Shown here piece by piece: positions 6,844 through 14,538 of a DNA stretch of 21,014 bases. Every line of letters begins with the position of its first letter. Position 1 is the first letter of the stretch. The DNA lies in contig DDEH01000024.1 of assembly GCA_002336085.1 (NCBI GenBank), positions 1-21,014 on the forward strand, written 5' to 3'. A program made the position numbers and the translations under genes. The notes beneath the pieces were generated by a model. That model was not told where the DNA came from. It searched no databases and saw only the letters and a list, made by a program, of their open reading frames with translations. The stretch comes from Flavobacteriales bacterium UBA1959 (lineage in GTDB: Bacteria; Bacteroidota; Bacteroidia; Flavobacteriales_D; Sanyastnellaceae).

Positions 6844-9830
6844 AATTCTGGGAGTGGACATTGATCTTATTCGTATTTGGTTCCATGCTGTTCAGCACCT
6901 CGGCTGCGTTCGGTTCAATCTACCCAGCACCAGCAATCGCAAACAGCCTCAGCGATACAATCAGCCCCGAATTCCTCCGCTCAAAAAATCTGCAGTGGGC
7001 AGACTCCATTCTTGAAACCCTTCATTTAAAGGAGCAAATCGCCCAATTGCTCATGCCACCGGTATATGCACATAAAGATCAAAAAGGTTGGGAGGAGGCG
7101 GAAGACTGGGCGCGAAATGGCAGTATCGGTGGTGTAATATGCATGCAAGGACACCCTCAAGGTCAAATTCAACGCATTCAAAAACTGCAATCTGTCGCCA
7201 ACGTTCCTCTATTGATATCAAGCGATGCCGAATGGGGATTGGGCATGCGCCTGGACTCCACTCGCTCATGGCCTCGCGCCCTCACCATCGGCGCAGCGAA
7301 CGATACTGCCCTTACTCGACGATTCGGCCAAGAAGTTGGCAAAGCTCTGCGCGCCACCGGCGTACAGGTCAACTTCGCTCCTGTTGTGGATATCAATAGC
7401 AACCCATTGAATCCTGTAATCGGAAGCCGCTCATTTGGGAGTGACGTAACCCGCGTTTCTAGAATGGGAGTGGCATATGCCACGGGCATGCAAGATGTTG
7501 GTATAATGGCAACAGCAAAGCATTTCCCAGGCCATGGTGATACCGATTCCGATTCACACAAGACTTTGCCATCCGTCTTGCACGACAGAAATCGGCTCGA
7601 CTCAATCGAGTTGAAACCCTTTCGCGAAGTTGCAAACCATGGTATCGCTGCCATGATGGCCGCTCATCTGTATATTCCTTCTCTGGATTCAACGCCGGGC
7701 AGACCGTCTACCCTTTCACCTTTGATCATTGACACTATCCTCAGAACGGAATTAAAATTCAAGGGACTTGTCTTCACTGATGCGATGACCATGAAGGGCT
7801 TTTCTGAATTTGCCACCACATCTACGCCACATGTAGATGCATTAATGGCCGGAAATGATGTGCTCCTTTTCCCAGGTGAGCCCGCAGAAGCCATTGCCGA
7901 AATTATGGAGGCAATTGCACTCAGTCGAATTGACTCCATATTCATCTCGGAAAAATGCAGACGCGTATTGGCTGCCAAAGCTTGGACCCGACCAATGCGC
8001 TCAATGGACGGTCCCTATGATTCCCCGCGAGCTGAATCCATCCATCGAGAACTTCTGGCCAAATCGCTGACTGTTGTCACAAATCGCAACAGGCAATTGC
8101 CTTGGAATAACGAACTTCGAGAAGTTGAATCTCTTTTCATTGGTTGGGAGGAACCACAGCACCAGCACTTCAATAAAGCTGCTGAGAAAACGATGGGAAA
8201 CAATACCCATTTCAGTGGCGAATCGATGACTGACGCAGCGTTTTTGGAACACGGTAAATCTGCTGTCTCTGACCTTTTATCCCACGAACCGGATTGGTTG
8301 GTCATCCACTTGGGCGGCACTTCCAACTCAGTAAAAAAACAGTACGGCATTTCAAATGCATTGCTTCGTGAACTCGATCTTGCCTTGGCATTAGCGAACG
8401 AACGAAACGTGCCGACCGCGCTCGTCGTGTATGGCAGCCCCTATCTCCTTCAGCGTTTGGAAAATGCCACAGCATTGAGCACTGCATTGATTGTCGCTTA
8501 CCAAGATGATGAACGCACCCTTGATGCCGTGGCAGATGCACTGACCGGAGCAGGCTCGGCCGGAGGCACACTCCCCGTTTCTGTAGGGACCTTTCCCGAA
8601 GGCCACGGAATGCCTTGGTTTGGAAGCTCTCGCCTCGGGTTTTCTCAGGTACCTTTTGCTGCGAAGCAGCGCATTGACAGCATTGCCGAGGATGCAATCT
8701 CAGGAGGTGCAATGCCTGGTTGCCGAGTCGTAGTAGCCCACAAAGGAATGATCGTTCACGATGGGATTTATGGCACCCTGGACGGAGCACAACCGGTAAA
8801 ACCCAACAGTGTCTATGACCTTGCCAGCATCACTAAAATTGCTGCGTCCACCCTCGCGTTGATGCACCTCGAAGAACAAGGGAAATTTGACCGCAAAAAA
8901 AATCTGGATTTCTATTTGCCCGAACTCATCGGCACACCGCTAGGCGCAAGAACTATGCAAGACATCCTCGCGCATCGCGCGGGCCTCACCTCTTGGATCC
9001 CCTTTTATTTACACGCCATCGAAGATTCTTTGGCCTTTTCAACAAATGTCACCGAGGAGCACTCGCAGCGAATTTCAAATGCATGCTTTATGCGTCCCAG
9101 TTGGCAAGACAGCATTTGGCGAAAAATCAAAGATGCACCCTTGGACCCTGCAGGAAAACACCGCTACAGCGACCTTGGCTTCTACTGCATTCAGCGCATC
9201 ATCGAAGGAATATCCAACACCTCTCTTGATCGCTTTGTAGATGAGGCATTCTACACGCCCGCGGGCTGGAATAGTCTTTGTTTCAATCCCCTGCGACAAA
9301 CTGAAATCAAGAATATCGCTCCAACTGAGAATGACACCATCTTTCGAAAGGGAATCGTTCGGGGCACTGTTCACGATCCGGGTGCGGCCATGTTAGGAGG
9401 CGTTTGCGGTCATGCCGGACTGTTTGGAAATGCCTACGACCTTGCTCGATTGATGCACATGTTGCGCAATGGGGGGAGTTATGGAGGAACTGATTGGTTT
9501 CGTCCTGAAACCATAGCTGACTGGACGAGACAGGTGGATAGCGATCCTCAACACCGCAAGGCAAGTGGATTTGACCGCCCTTCCAACGAGCCAGATTCAG
9601 GTCCCACCTGCAACGAAGCCAGTTTCTCTAGTTTTGGTCATTCGGGATTCACAGGAACCCTCGCATGGGCAGATCCCGATGAAGACATCATATTCATTTT
9701 CCTCAGCAATAGAACCTATCCCGATGCCGAAAATCGCAAGCTGATCGAGTGGGATGTGAGAACAAAAATGCAACACGAGGTTTATCAATCTTTGGGGATA
9801 CAAACGCGATTCGGCCAAATCCTAAAATGA
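6840..9830 (+). CDS. Secreted GH3 beta-N-acetylglucosaminidase-like protein fused to a serine hydrolase (beta-lactamase fold)
   Basis: The 996-residue protein joins two enzymes behind a signal peptide (about residues 1-24, ending near STSAAFG). Residues about 45-385 form a glycoside hydrolase family 3 domain of the NagZ type: the loop at 227-240 (KHFPGHGDTDSDSH) carries the Asp-His dyad D238/H240 and FTDAMTMKG carries the probable nucleophile D314. Residues about 405-590 resemble the GH3 C-terminal domain, ending QDDERTLDAVADAL. Residues about 615-985 form a class C beta-lactamase/esterase fold with S663-x-x-K666 (SITK), Y776-S-D in place of YxN, and H934-S-G. Both active sites look complete. 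A periplasmic role on peptidoglycan or chitin-like sugars and peptides or esters is inferred; substrates are unknown. Similar fusions are known in Bacteroidota (recalled). Its start and stop overlap cmk and bshA by ATGA. Confidence 0.88.
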   Translation: MKFWEWTLILFVFGSMLFSTSAAFGSIYPAPAIANSLSDTISPEFLRSKNLQWADSILETLHLKEQIAQLLMPPVYAHKDQKGWEEAEDWARNGSIGGVICMQGHPQGQIQRIQKLQSVANVPLLISSDAEWGLGMRLDSTRSWPRALTIGAANDTALTRRFGQEVGKALRATGVQVNFAPVVDINSNPLNPVIGSRSFGSDVTRVSRMGVAYATGMQDVGIMATAKHFPGHGDTDSDSHKTLPSVLHDRNRLDSIELKPFREVANHGIAAMMAAHLYIPSLDSTPGRPSTLSPLIIDTILRTELKFKGLVFTDAMTMKGFSEFATTSTPHVDALMAGNDVLLFPGEPAEAIAEIMEAIALSRIDSIFISEKCRRVLAAKAWTRPMRSMDGPYDSPRAESIHRELLAKSLTVVTNRNRQLPWNNELREVESLFIGWEEPQHQHFNKAAEKTMGNNTHFSGESMTDAAFLEHGKSAVSDLLSHEPDWLVIHLGGTSNSVKKQYGISNALLRELDLALALANERNVPTALVVYGSPYLLQRLENATALSTALIVAYQDDERTLDAVADALTGAGSAGGTLPVSVGTFPEGHGMPWFGSSRLGFSQVPFAAKQRIDSIAEDAISGGAMPGCRVVVAHKGMIVHDGIYGTLDGAQPVKPNSVYDLASITKIAASTLALMHLEEQGKFDRKKNLDFYLPELIGTPLGARTMQDILAHRAGLTSWIPFYLHAIEDSLAFSTNVTEEHSQRISNACFMRPSWQDSIWRKIKDAPLDPAGKHRYSDLGFYCIQRIIEGISNTSLDRFVDEAFYTPAGWNSLCFNPLRQTEIKNIAPTENDTIFRKGIVRGTVHDPGAAMLGGVCGHAGLFGNAYDLARLMHMLRNGGSYGGTDWFRPETIADWTRQVDSDPQHRKASGFDRPSNEPDSGPTCNEASFSSFGHSGFTGTLAWADPDEDIIFIFLSNRTYPDAENRKLIEWDVRTKMQHEVYQSLGIQTRFGQILK

Positions 9831-10993
9831 ACAATCAACTACGCCCTATGAAAATCGGTTTTGTCTGTTATCCCACCTTCGGAGGGTCTGGCGTTGTGGC
9901 CACTGAACTGGGCAAAGCGCTCGCTGAGAAGGGACATGAAATTCATTTCATCACGTATAGCGCTCCGGCGCGAATGGGAAGTCTCAAAAGCAATCTTTTC
10001 TATCATGAAGTCCGCGTATCGGACTACCCATTGTTCGATTATCAGCCGTATGAGCTGGTTCTGACAAGTAAAATGGTCGAAGTCACCTTGGCTCATGATC
10101 TCGATATGCTTCATGTGCACTATGCCATTCCGCACGCAAGCGCGGCTGTAATGGCTCGGGATATCTTAGAAGCCAAAGGAGTTTACATTCCTGTGGTCAC
10201 GACCCTTCATGGAACTGATATTACTCTATTGGGCCGCGAACCTGCCTTTGAACCTGTGATTTCACATGCCATCAATCGATCAGACGCAGTCACTGCGGTA
10301 TCGGAAAGCTTGCGCCAAGACACCATTGATTTGTTTGGAGTCAATCGCGACATCGATGTAGTAAATAATTTCATTTGCACCCGTCATTTCCAAAAAGAAG
10401 CAGACGAGAACTTCCGCACGAGCATTGCCCCTGATGGAGAACCCATAATCACGCATATCTCCAACTTCCGGCCAGTGAAGCGCGTGCATGACGTCCTCAA
10501 CATATTTATTCAAATCCGAAAGGAAATGAACGCCAAGTTATTGCTCGTCGGTGATGGCCCAGAAAGATCAAAAATTGAAAAGCTAGCACAAGAGTCGGGA
10601 ATTGGTGACGATGTTATTTGCATCGGCAAAATCAAAAACCCCGTTGAGCCACTTCTTATCAGTGATTTGTTCCTGCTCCCGTCAGAAACGGAGAGCTTTG
10701 GATTGGCTGCTTTAGAAGCGCTAGCCGCTGGCGTGCCTGTAATTGCCAGCGACTCAGGAGGAATCCCAGAGGTAGTTGAACATGGTAAATCTGGATTTCT
10801 TGCGCCCGTTGGAGATATAAGCGCCATGTCTTTGCATGCACTACAATTGCTGCAAAATCCTGCCATGATGGCAGATGCAAAACGCTTGGCTATCGAACAA
10901 TCAGGTGCATATACTATCCAAAAAATTCTTCCTCAATACGAGAAAATTTATATGCGACTGATGCAGGTGCGAAACAACAAAGCGCAAAAATGA
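9827..10993 (+). CDS. bshA: N-acetyl-alpha-D-glucosaminyl L-malate synthase BshA
   Basis: BshA is a cytoplasmic GT4 glycosyltransferase that joins GlcNAc from UDP-GlcNAc to L-malate, the first step of bacillithiol synthesis. The start matches the family closely (MKIGFVCYPTFGGSGVVATE), with HVHYAIPHA, TTLHGTDITLLG and the donor-binding EX7E motif E289-E297 (ESFGLAALE) followed by AAGVPVIASDSGGIPEV. Two starts are possible. ATG 9827 overlaps the preceding stop as ATGA and adds seven residues; ATG 9848 begins directly at MKIGF. The former is chosen because the same overlap recurs at neighbouring junctions. Length is about 388 residues, normal for the family. The deacetylase bshB and ligase bshC are not in this window. 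Confidence 0.93.
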   Translation: MNNQLRPMKIGFVCYPTFGGSGVVATELGKALAEKGHEIHFITYSAPARMGSLKSNLFYHEVRVSDYPLFDYQPYELVLTSKMVEVTLAHDLDMLHVHYAIPHASAAVMARDILEAKGVYIPVVTTLHGTDITLLGREPAFEPVISHAINRSDAVTAVSESLRQDTIDLFGVNRDIDVVNNFICTRHFQKEADENFRTSIAPDGEPIITHISNFRPVKRVHDVLNIFIQIRKEMNAKLLLVGDGPERSKIEKLAQESGIGDDVICIGKIKNPVEPLLISDLFLLPSETESFGLAALEALAAGVPVIASDSGGIPEVVEHGKSGFLAPVGDISAMSLHALQLLQNPAMMADAKRLAIEQSGAYTIQKILPQYEKIYMRLMQVRNNKAQK

Positions 10994-11550
10994 CTGCCAT
11001 GAGTGAGAAAAAAATTGGAGACCGAGTCTCGTTTCATTGGCATGAAGAAGCGCTAACGATTATAATCAATCAGAGAATTCCAAAAATTCAGCATATGATG
11101 CTGGATGCGTGGTTTACTGCATGGCTTTTGATCGGTGGTGCCTTTGGCTATTCTTACTCTACCAGCGAGGGAGATGAACGCAGTTTTATTCTGGTCTGCC
11201 TCGCATTCTGGACATTCTTTGCTTTTCGTGTTTTGAAAGTCGTGATTTGGCGTCGGGTGGGCAAGGAAATGATTCGTGTAGATTCGGAAGGCTTGAGCAT
11301 TAAAAACGCCTTTGGTCCCTATGGAAAAGCCAAATTCTTCATCAAAGACAACATCAAGCGCATGGAAGTTATCCGCCGTGAACCAGCAAAATTCATGCAC
11401 AACATGGACCAGAGCTTTTGGATCATGGGGGGCGATTCCTTGCAGTTCAAATACCTAAGATCCAGCTTCGTTCTCGGAAAACAGCTCAATGAACGCGACG
11501 CCAAAGCACTTGCACAATTGATTGATAAGGCGCTGCGCACGCTCAACTAG
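10990..11550 (+). CDS. Small membrane protein of unknown function
   Basis: I do not recognise a named family for this 186-residue protein. After a hydrophilic start (residues 1-35) there are two hydrophobic segments, about residues 38-55 (WFTAWLLIGGAFGYSY) and 65-83 (FILVCLAFWTFFAFRVLKVV). A cytoplasm-like C-terminal domain follows with alternating strand patterns and a final helix. Two membrane spans followed by a small beta-rich domain recall bacterial PH-like membrane proteins, but this is only an impression of shape. The start overlaps the bshA stop as ATGA, so it is very likely translated together with bshA and ends the operon. Whether it has any part in thiol metabolism cannot be told. 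Confidence 0.8.
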   Translation: MTAMSEKKIGDRVSFHWHEEALTIIINQRIPKIQHMMLDAWFTAWLLIGGAFGYSYSTSEGDERSFILVCLAFWTFFAFRVLKVVIWRRVGKEMIRVDSEGLSIKNAFGPYGKAKFFIKDNIKRMEVIRREPAKFMHNMDQSFWIMGGDSLQFKYLRSSFVLGKQLNERDAKALAQLIDKALRTLN

Positions 11551-11753
11551 TTCATCGTTGACAGTCGTCAACTCCTCTCCTTCGGCTGCTTAGTTCCTGT
11601 AATCTTTATCTGCTTCAATTTGAGCGCATGAAAATGAGTAACAGGAAAATGGTTCACTGCTGTGCTTGAGCACATCGACAATCTTGGCAACCTACACCGG
11701 CTGCAAAAGGCATAAAACGAAAATCCAATCAAGCGTTCAGGAACCTCTGATTT
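11551..11753. other. Convergent intergenic region without a gene
   Basis: This 203-nt stretch separates two converging operons. No open frame of useful length, tRNA or riboswitch was recognised. It contains two small hairpins: GTTGAC-AGTC-GTCAAC (11557-11572), directly behind the plus-strand stop codon, and TGTGCT-TG-AGCACA (11661-11674). Neither is followed by a good T-run on either strand. Confidence 0.6.
11557..11572 (+). terminator. Hairpin behind the bshA operon, possible terminator
   Basis: A perfect 6-bp stem with a 4-nt loop lies 6 nt after the stop codon of the small membrane protein gene. The downstream sequence TCCTCTCC is pyrimidine-rich but not a T-run. The position suits a transcript end, the structure only weakly so. 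Confidence 0.25.
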
Positions 11754-12194
11754 TTACAATTCTTGTTGTACACCCATGAAAAATCGCAGTGCAGACAAAT
11801 AACCGGCCGTTCCCAATCCACTAATAGCACCACTGCAAACTGGCCGAACCAAGGATTCGTGTCGGAACTCCTCGCGCGCCTCAGGATGTGAGAGGTGTAA
11901 CTCGATTACGGGAGCTTCGATGGAGGCGATGGCATCACGAATTGCCACACTTGTATGTGTATACCCTCCGGGGTTGAACACAATGCCAATGCTATTAAAA
12001 CCATGATCATGCAGATGATTCACCAACTCTCCTTCCACATTGCTTTGAAGGCATTGAACTTCATATCCATTAATCGCACCGAAATCCAAGAGCCGTTGGT
12101 TCAAATCCTCCAAAGATTCCAATCCGTAAACTTCTGGTTCGCGTCTTCCCAGCAAATTCAGATTGGGGCCGTTTAAAACAATTATTTTCTTCAC
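11754..12194 (-). CDS. aroQ: Type II 3-dehydroquinate dehydratase
   Basis: The 146-residue enzyme removes water from 3-dehydroquinate to give 3-dehydroshikimate in the shikimate pathway. Type II enzymes are small flavodoxin-like proteins that form dodecamers. The sequence shows the N-terminal NGPNLNLLGRREPEVYG with catalytic Y23, FNPGGYTHTSVAIRDAI (residues 73-89) and catalytic H100 in ELHLSHPEAREEFRH. The common Asn after the Ser of HxSN is His (H103). The start is GTG at 12194, since the in-frame codons above it run into the stop of the transporter gene 9 nt upstream. It is the last gene of a three-gene minus-strand unit. Confidence 0.95.
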   Translation of the reverse strand: MKKIIVLNGPNLNLLGRREPEVYGLESLEDLNQRLLDFGAINGYEVQCLQSNVEGELVNHLHDHGFNSIGIVFNPGGYTHTSVAIRDAIASIEAPVIELHLSHPEAREEFRHESLVRPVCSGAISGLGTAGYLSALRFFMGVQQEL

Positions 12195-12203
12195 GCTACA
12201 AAC

Positions 12204-13628
12204 TTAAAGGATGTCCAACCAGCTCGGAAGCACAAAAATGGCCCAAAGCCATGCAACGATGGCGGCAACACAGTTTAGCACAAAGCCCACGCTAGCCATT
12301 CGCCCCATGGAGATTCTATTGCTCCCAAAGATAATTGCATTGGGTGGAGTCGCCATGGGCAACATAAATGCGCAACTGCTTGCCATGGTAACTGGAACGA
12401 CCAGAATCAGCGGATCTATCCCCAAATTCAGCGCCACTTGAGCAACAACGGGGACCATGACAACAGTCAACGCAAGGTTGCTCATTACTTCTGTTAGCAT
12501 CAGCGCTGAAAAAGTGAAAATTCCAATCAGCATTGGAAGGGAGAGCGACTCATTGCCTGCAATCGTCTCAGCAATCATTGGGAGTACACCGGCCTCATTC
12601 AGCGCTTTAGCGAGCGTGAGTCCGCCACCAAAGAGCAACAGAATATCCCAAGGCAATCGTTTGGCGTCTTCCCACGTGAGTAAGGCTCGATCCGCCATTG
12701 AACCCGCAGGAATCACAAACAAAACTGTGCCCGCCAACATCGCTATTGTCGTGTCGTTTAGCTCCCAACCAAAAGAGTTCACCAGCGAACGCCTTCCAAC
12801 CCAAAAGGCTGCAGTGCAGACGAACACAATAGCGACGCGAATCTCAGCGGAATCCCAACTTCCCAATGCGGCGAGTTCCGCACGGATGCCATCCACACCT
12901 CCGGACAATTCAACATTTGAAACACGGCACAACACCCTAGTAAGCAACCAATAAACGAGCAGCAGCATTACCACTGAAAACGGAAGGGCTAGCATCATCC
13001 ATTCCATGAAAGGCATACTAAAGGAAAACTGTTCTTCCATAATGCCGGCCATAGCTACATTCGGAGGCGTTCCTACAAGCGTGGCAATCCCCCCTAAGTT
13101 GGCCGCATAGGCAGTAGCCAGCAATAACACCATCGTAAAGCGCGGGTGCTCTTGTTCATTAATCTTTCCAGCAACTGACAGGGCTATGGGAAGCATCATC
13201 AAGGTGGTAGCCGTATTCGAAATCCACATGCTTAATACTGCTGTGGCGAGCATGAAGCCGGCAATGAGTCGACGCGGTTTTCCTCCTGCAAGCACAAGAA
13301 TATTGAGCGCAAAACGCCGGTGAAGATTCCAACGTTCAAGAGCGATTGCAATCAGGAATCCTCCCATGAATAAAAACACAAAATGCGAACCATACGGTGC
13401 GGTCGTCTCTCCAATGCTCGAAATCCCCAACAAAGGAAACAACACCATTGGCAAAACAGAGGTGACCCCCAACGGAACGGCTTCAGTAATCCACCACATG
13501 AGCATCCAACTTCCTGCACTCAACACCGGAACGGCAGCATCGGAAAGCCCATAATATGATGCCAAAAGCCACACTATACCCGCTACAGCTGGCCCCAATA
13601 AAAGCCGCAAGGTGCGATTCATTTGCAT
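12204..13628 (-). CDS. DASS/SLC13-family sodium-coupled anion transporter
   Basis: The 474-residue inner-membrane protein has about eleven or more hydrophobic segments in two related halves. The first half carries the SNT signature at 137-139 (WISNTATTLMMLPIA) and GTPPNVAMAG. The second carries SNL at 383-385 (EVMSNLALTVV) and ATPPNAIIFGSN. In this family the two SNT motifs bind sodium and the carboxylate or sulfate substrate; the Thr of the second is replaced by Leu. Substrates in the family are dicarboxylates, citrate or sulfate, and this sequence does not decide between them. The start lies one nucleotide beyond the stop of the upstream EEP gene and the aroQ start follows 9 nt after its stop. 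Confidence 0.92.
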   Translation of the reverse strand: MQMNRTLRLLLGPAVAGIVWLLASYYGLSDAAVPVLSAGSWMLMWWITEAVPLGVTSVLPMVLFPLLGISSIGETTAPYGSHFVFLFMGGFLIAIALERWNLHRRFALNILVLAGGKPRRLIAGFMLATAVLSMWISNTATTLMMLPIALSVAGKINEQEHPRFTMVLLLATAYAANLGGIATLVGTPPNVAMAGIMEEQFSFSMPFMEWMMLALPFSVVMLLLVYWLLTRVLCRVSNVELSGGVDGIRAELAALGSWDSAEIRVAIVFVCTAAFWVGRRSLVNSFGWELNDTTIAMLAGTVLFVIPAGSMADRALLTWEDAKRLPWDILLLFGGGLTLAKALNEAGVLPMIAETIAGNESLSLPMLIGIFTFSALMLTEVMSNLALTVVMVPVVAQVALNLGIDPLILVVPVTMASSCAFMLPMATPPNAIIFGSNRISMGRMASVGFVLNCVAAIVAWLWAIFVLPSWLDIL

Positions 13629-13629
13629 G

Positions 13630-14526
13630 CTAGTTCAATGGTTTAAATACTGCCTGGTAGGGCAAGTGATCCGAGATGTAAAGTCCGAATTTAATGTGCT
13701 CGTCTGAGCATGCCCATTCGACCTCAAAGTCACCTCGAAAAAATATATAATCAATCCGTTTGGCTCCGGCTATTGCGTCGGTGAAAAATGAAGAAAAAGT
13801 ACCAAATTCCTTCCGGCAGCGGTACCGGGCGCTTTCATAAGTGTCATTCAAATTCCCAATGGTCATGAGGTCACTGATCTCAAACGATTCAGGTTCAGCG
13901 TTGAAATCTCCACACACCAGGGTCAAACCATCTTCAGAATGGCCTGACCAGCCGGCCATCATGGCCGCAGAACTCCTTCGAGCCCATTCGCCAACATGCG
14001 ACCAGTGTCCATTAAGCACCCGAACCGTTTCTTGATTAATCCGATCAAATAAGACCACAATCGTAACCAAACGCGGCAAGTCCGCATCCCATCCCGTCGA
14101 CCCCGCTTGATTGGGATCCGTGGATAACCATTTCACCTCACCCTTAACTAAATCATAACGAGCGCGGTTCCAATAAACAGGGCAAGCTTCTCCTGTGCCA
14201 TCCGCATTGCGGCCGCGACCAAAGGAATCGTGCTCTGTCAATTTATCGGACAAATCCGAGAACTGATTGGGCAAAACTTCCTGCAATGCCACAATATCGA
14301 AATACCGCACGGCATTAGCTACCTCATCCTTGCGCTCGAACCATTTCAACGTGTCTGTAGGGTTGTCATAGCGAACATTGAATGTGCAAACGGTTGTCTC
14401 AGCCGATGTCTGTGAAAAGCCCATTGATGGCGTGAAAAAACCGCCAATAACTGCCATAAAAAAAACACTCATAGAAATCGAACTGCTCAGATGCATCATG
14501 GAACGAAGATACCGACTGTCCGGCAT
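13630..14526 (-). CDS. Exported endonuclease/exonuclease/phosphatase family protein
   Basis: This is a 298-residue member of the DNase I-like metal-dependent hydrolase superfamily (nucleases, phosphatases, sphingomyelinases). An N-terminal hydrophobic stretch (SISMSVFFMAVIGGFF, about residues 17-32) followed by a possible cleavage site near GFSQ indicates export. Family landmarks are TFNVRYDN, a metal-binding Glu in VALQEV, NGHWSHVGEWARRSSA (usually NTHxDHxG), CGDFNAEP, KRIDYIFF and a terminal SDHLPY. The catalytic His, Asp and Asn positions are therefore kept. The ATG at 14526 is the longest choice; ATGs at 14499 and 14496 would still leave a signal peptide. The DASS transporter starts one base after its stop, so release of phosphate or an organic anion followed by uptake is an attractive but unproven link. 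Confidence 0.87.
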   Translation of the reverse strand: MPDSRYLRSMMHLSSSISMSVFFMAVIGGFFTPSMGFSQTSAETTVCTFNVRYDNPTDTLKWFERKDEVANAVRYFDIVALQEVLPNQFSDLSDKLTEHDSFGRGRNADGTGEACPVYWNRARYDLVKGEVKWLSTDPNQAGSTGWDADLPRLVTIVVLFDRINQETVRVLNGHWSHVGEWARRSSAAMMAGWSGHSEDGLTLVCGDFNAEPESFEISDLMTIGNLNDTYESARYRCRKEFGTFSSFFTDAIAGAKRIDYIFFRGDFEVEWACSDEHIKFGLYISDHLPYQAVFKPLN

Positions 14527-14534
14527 TACCTTTG
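14527..14534 (+). promoter_or_regulatory. Perfect -7 box TACCTTTG before the rRNA methyltransferase gene
   Basis: TACCTTTG matches TAnnTTTG and ends 4 nt before the GTG start at 14539, the same spacing as at 1374-1381. It supports the GTG as the true start and a leaderless or very short-leader transcript. No clear TTTG lies at the -33 position. The box falls in the 12-nt gap between the divergent start codons. Confidence 0.4.
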
Positions 14535-14538
14535 CGCC

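Noticed and set aside
7178..7654. Minus-strand open frame of about 158 codons opposite the GH3 catalytic domain
   Set aside because: It overlaps the most conserved part of the GH3 domain; no start context or recognisable domain.
8302..8790. Minus-strand open frame of about 162 codons within the GH3/serine hydrolase gene
   Set aside because: Cys-, His- and Arg-rich composition without domain features, entirely inside a gene with intact catalytic motifs on the other strand.
11661..11674. TGTGCT-TG-AGCACA hairpin as a terminator or small RNA
   Set aside because: The loop is too tight for the full stem, and no T-run follows on either strand.
12457..12954. Long plus-strand open frame (about 165 codons) opposite the DASS transporter gene
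   Set aside because: It lies wholly antisense to a strongly supported membrane transporter and its Ser/Thr/Ala-rich composition is what the opposite strand of hydrophobic codons gives.
14491..14538. Longer start (ATG 14491) for the rRNA methyltransferase
   Set aside because: The extra 16 residues do not look like the family N-terminus, overlap the divergent gene's start, and the GTG at 14539 sits right behind a perfect -7 box.
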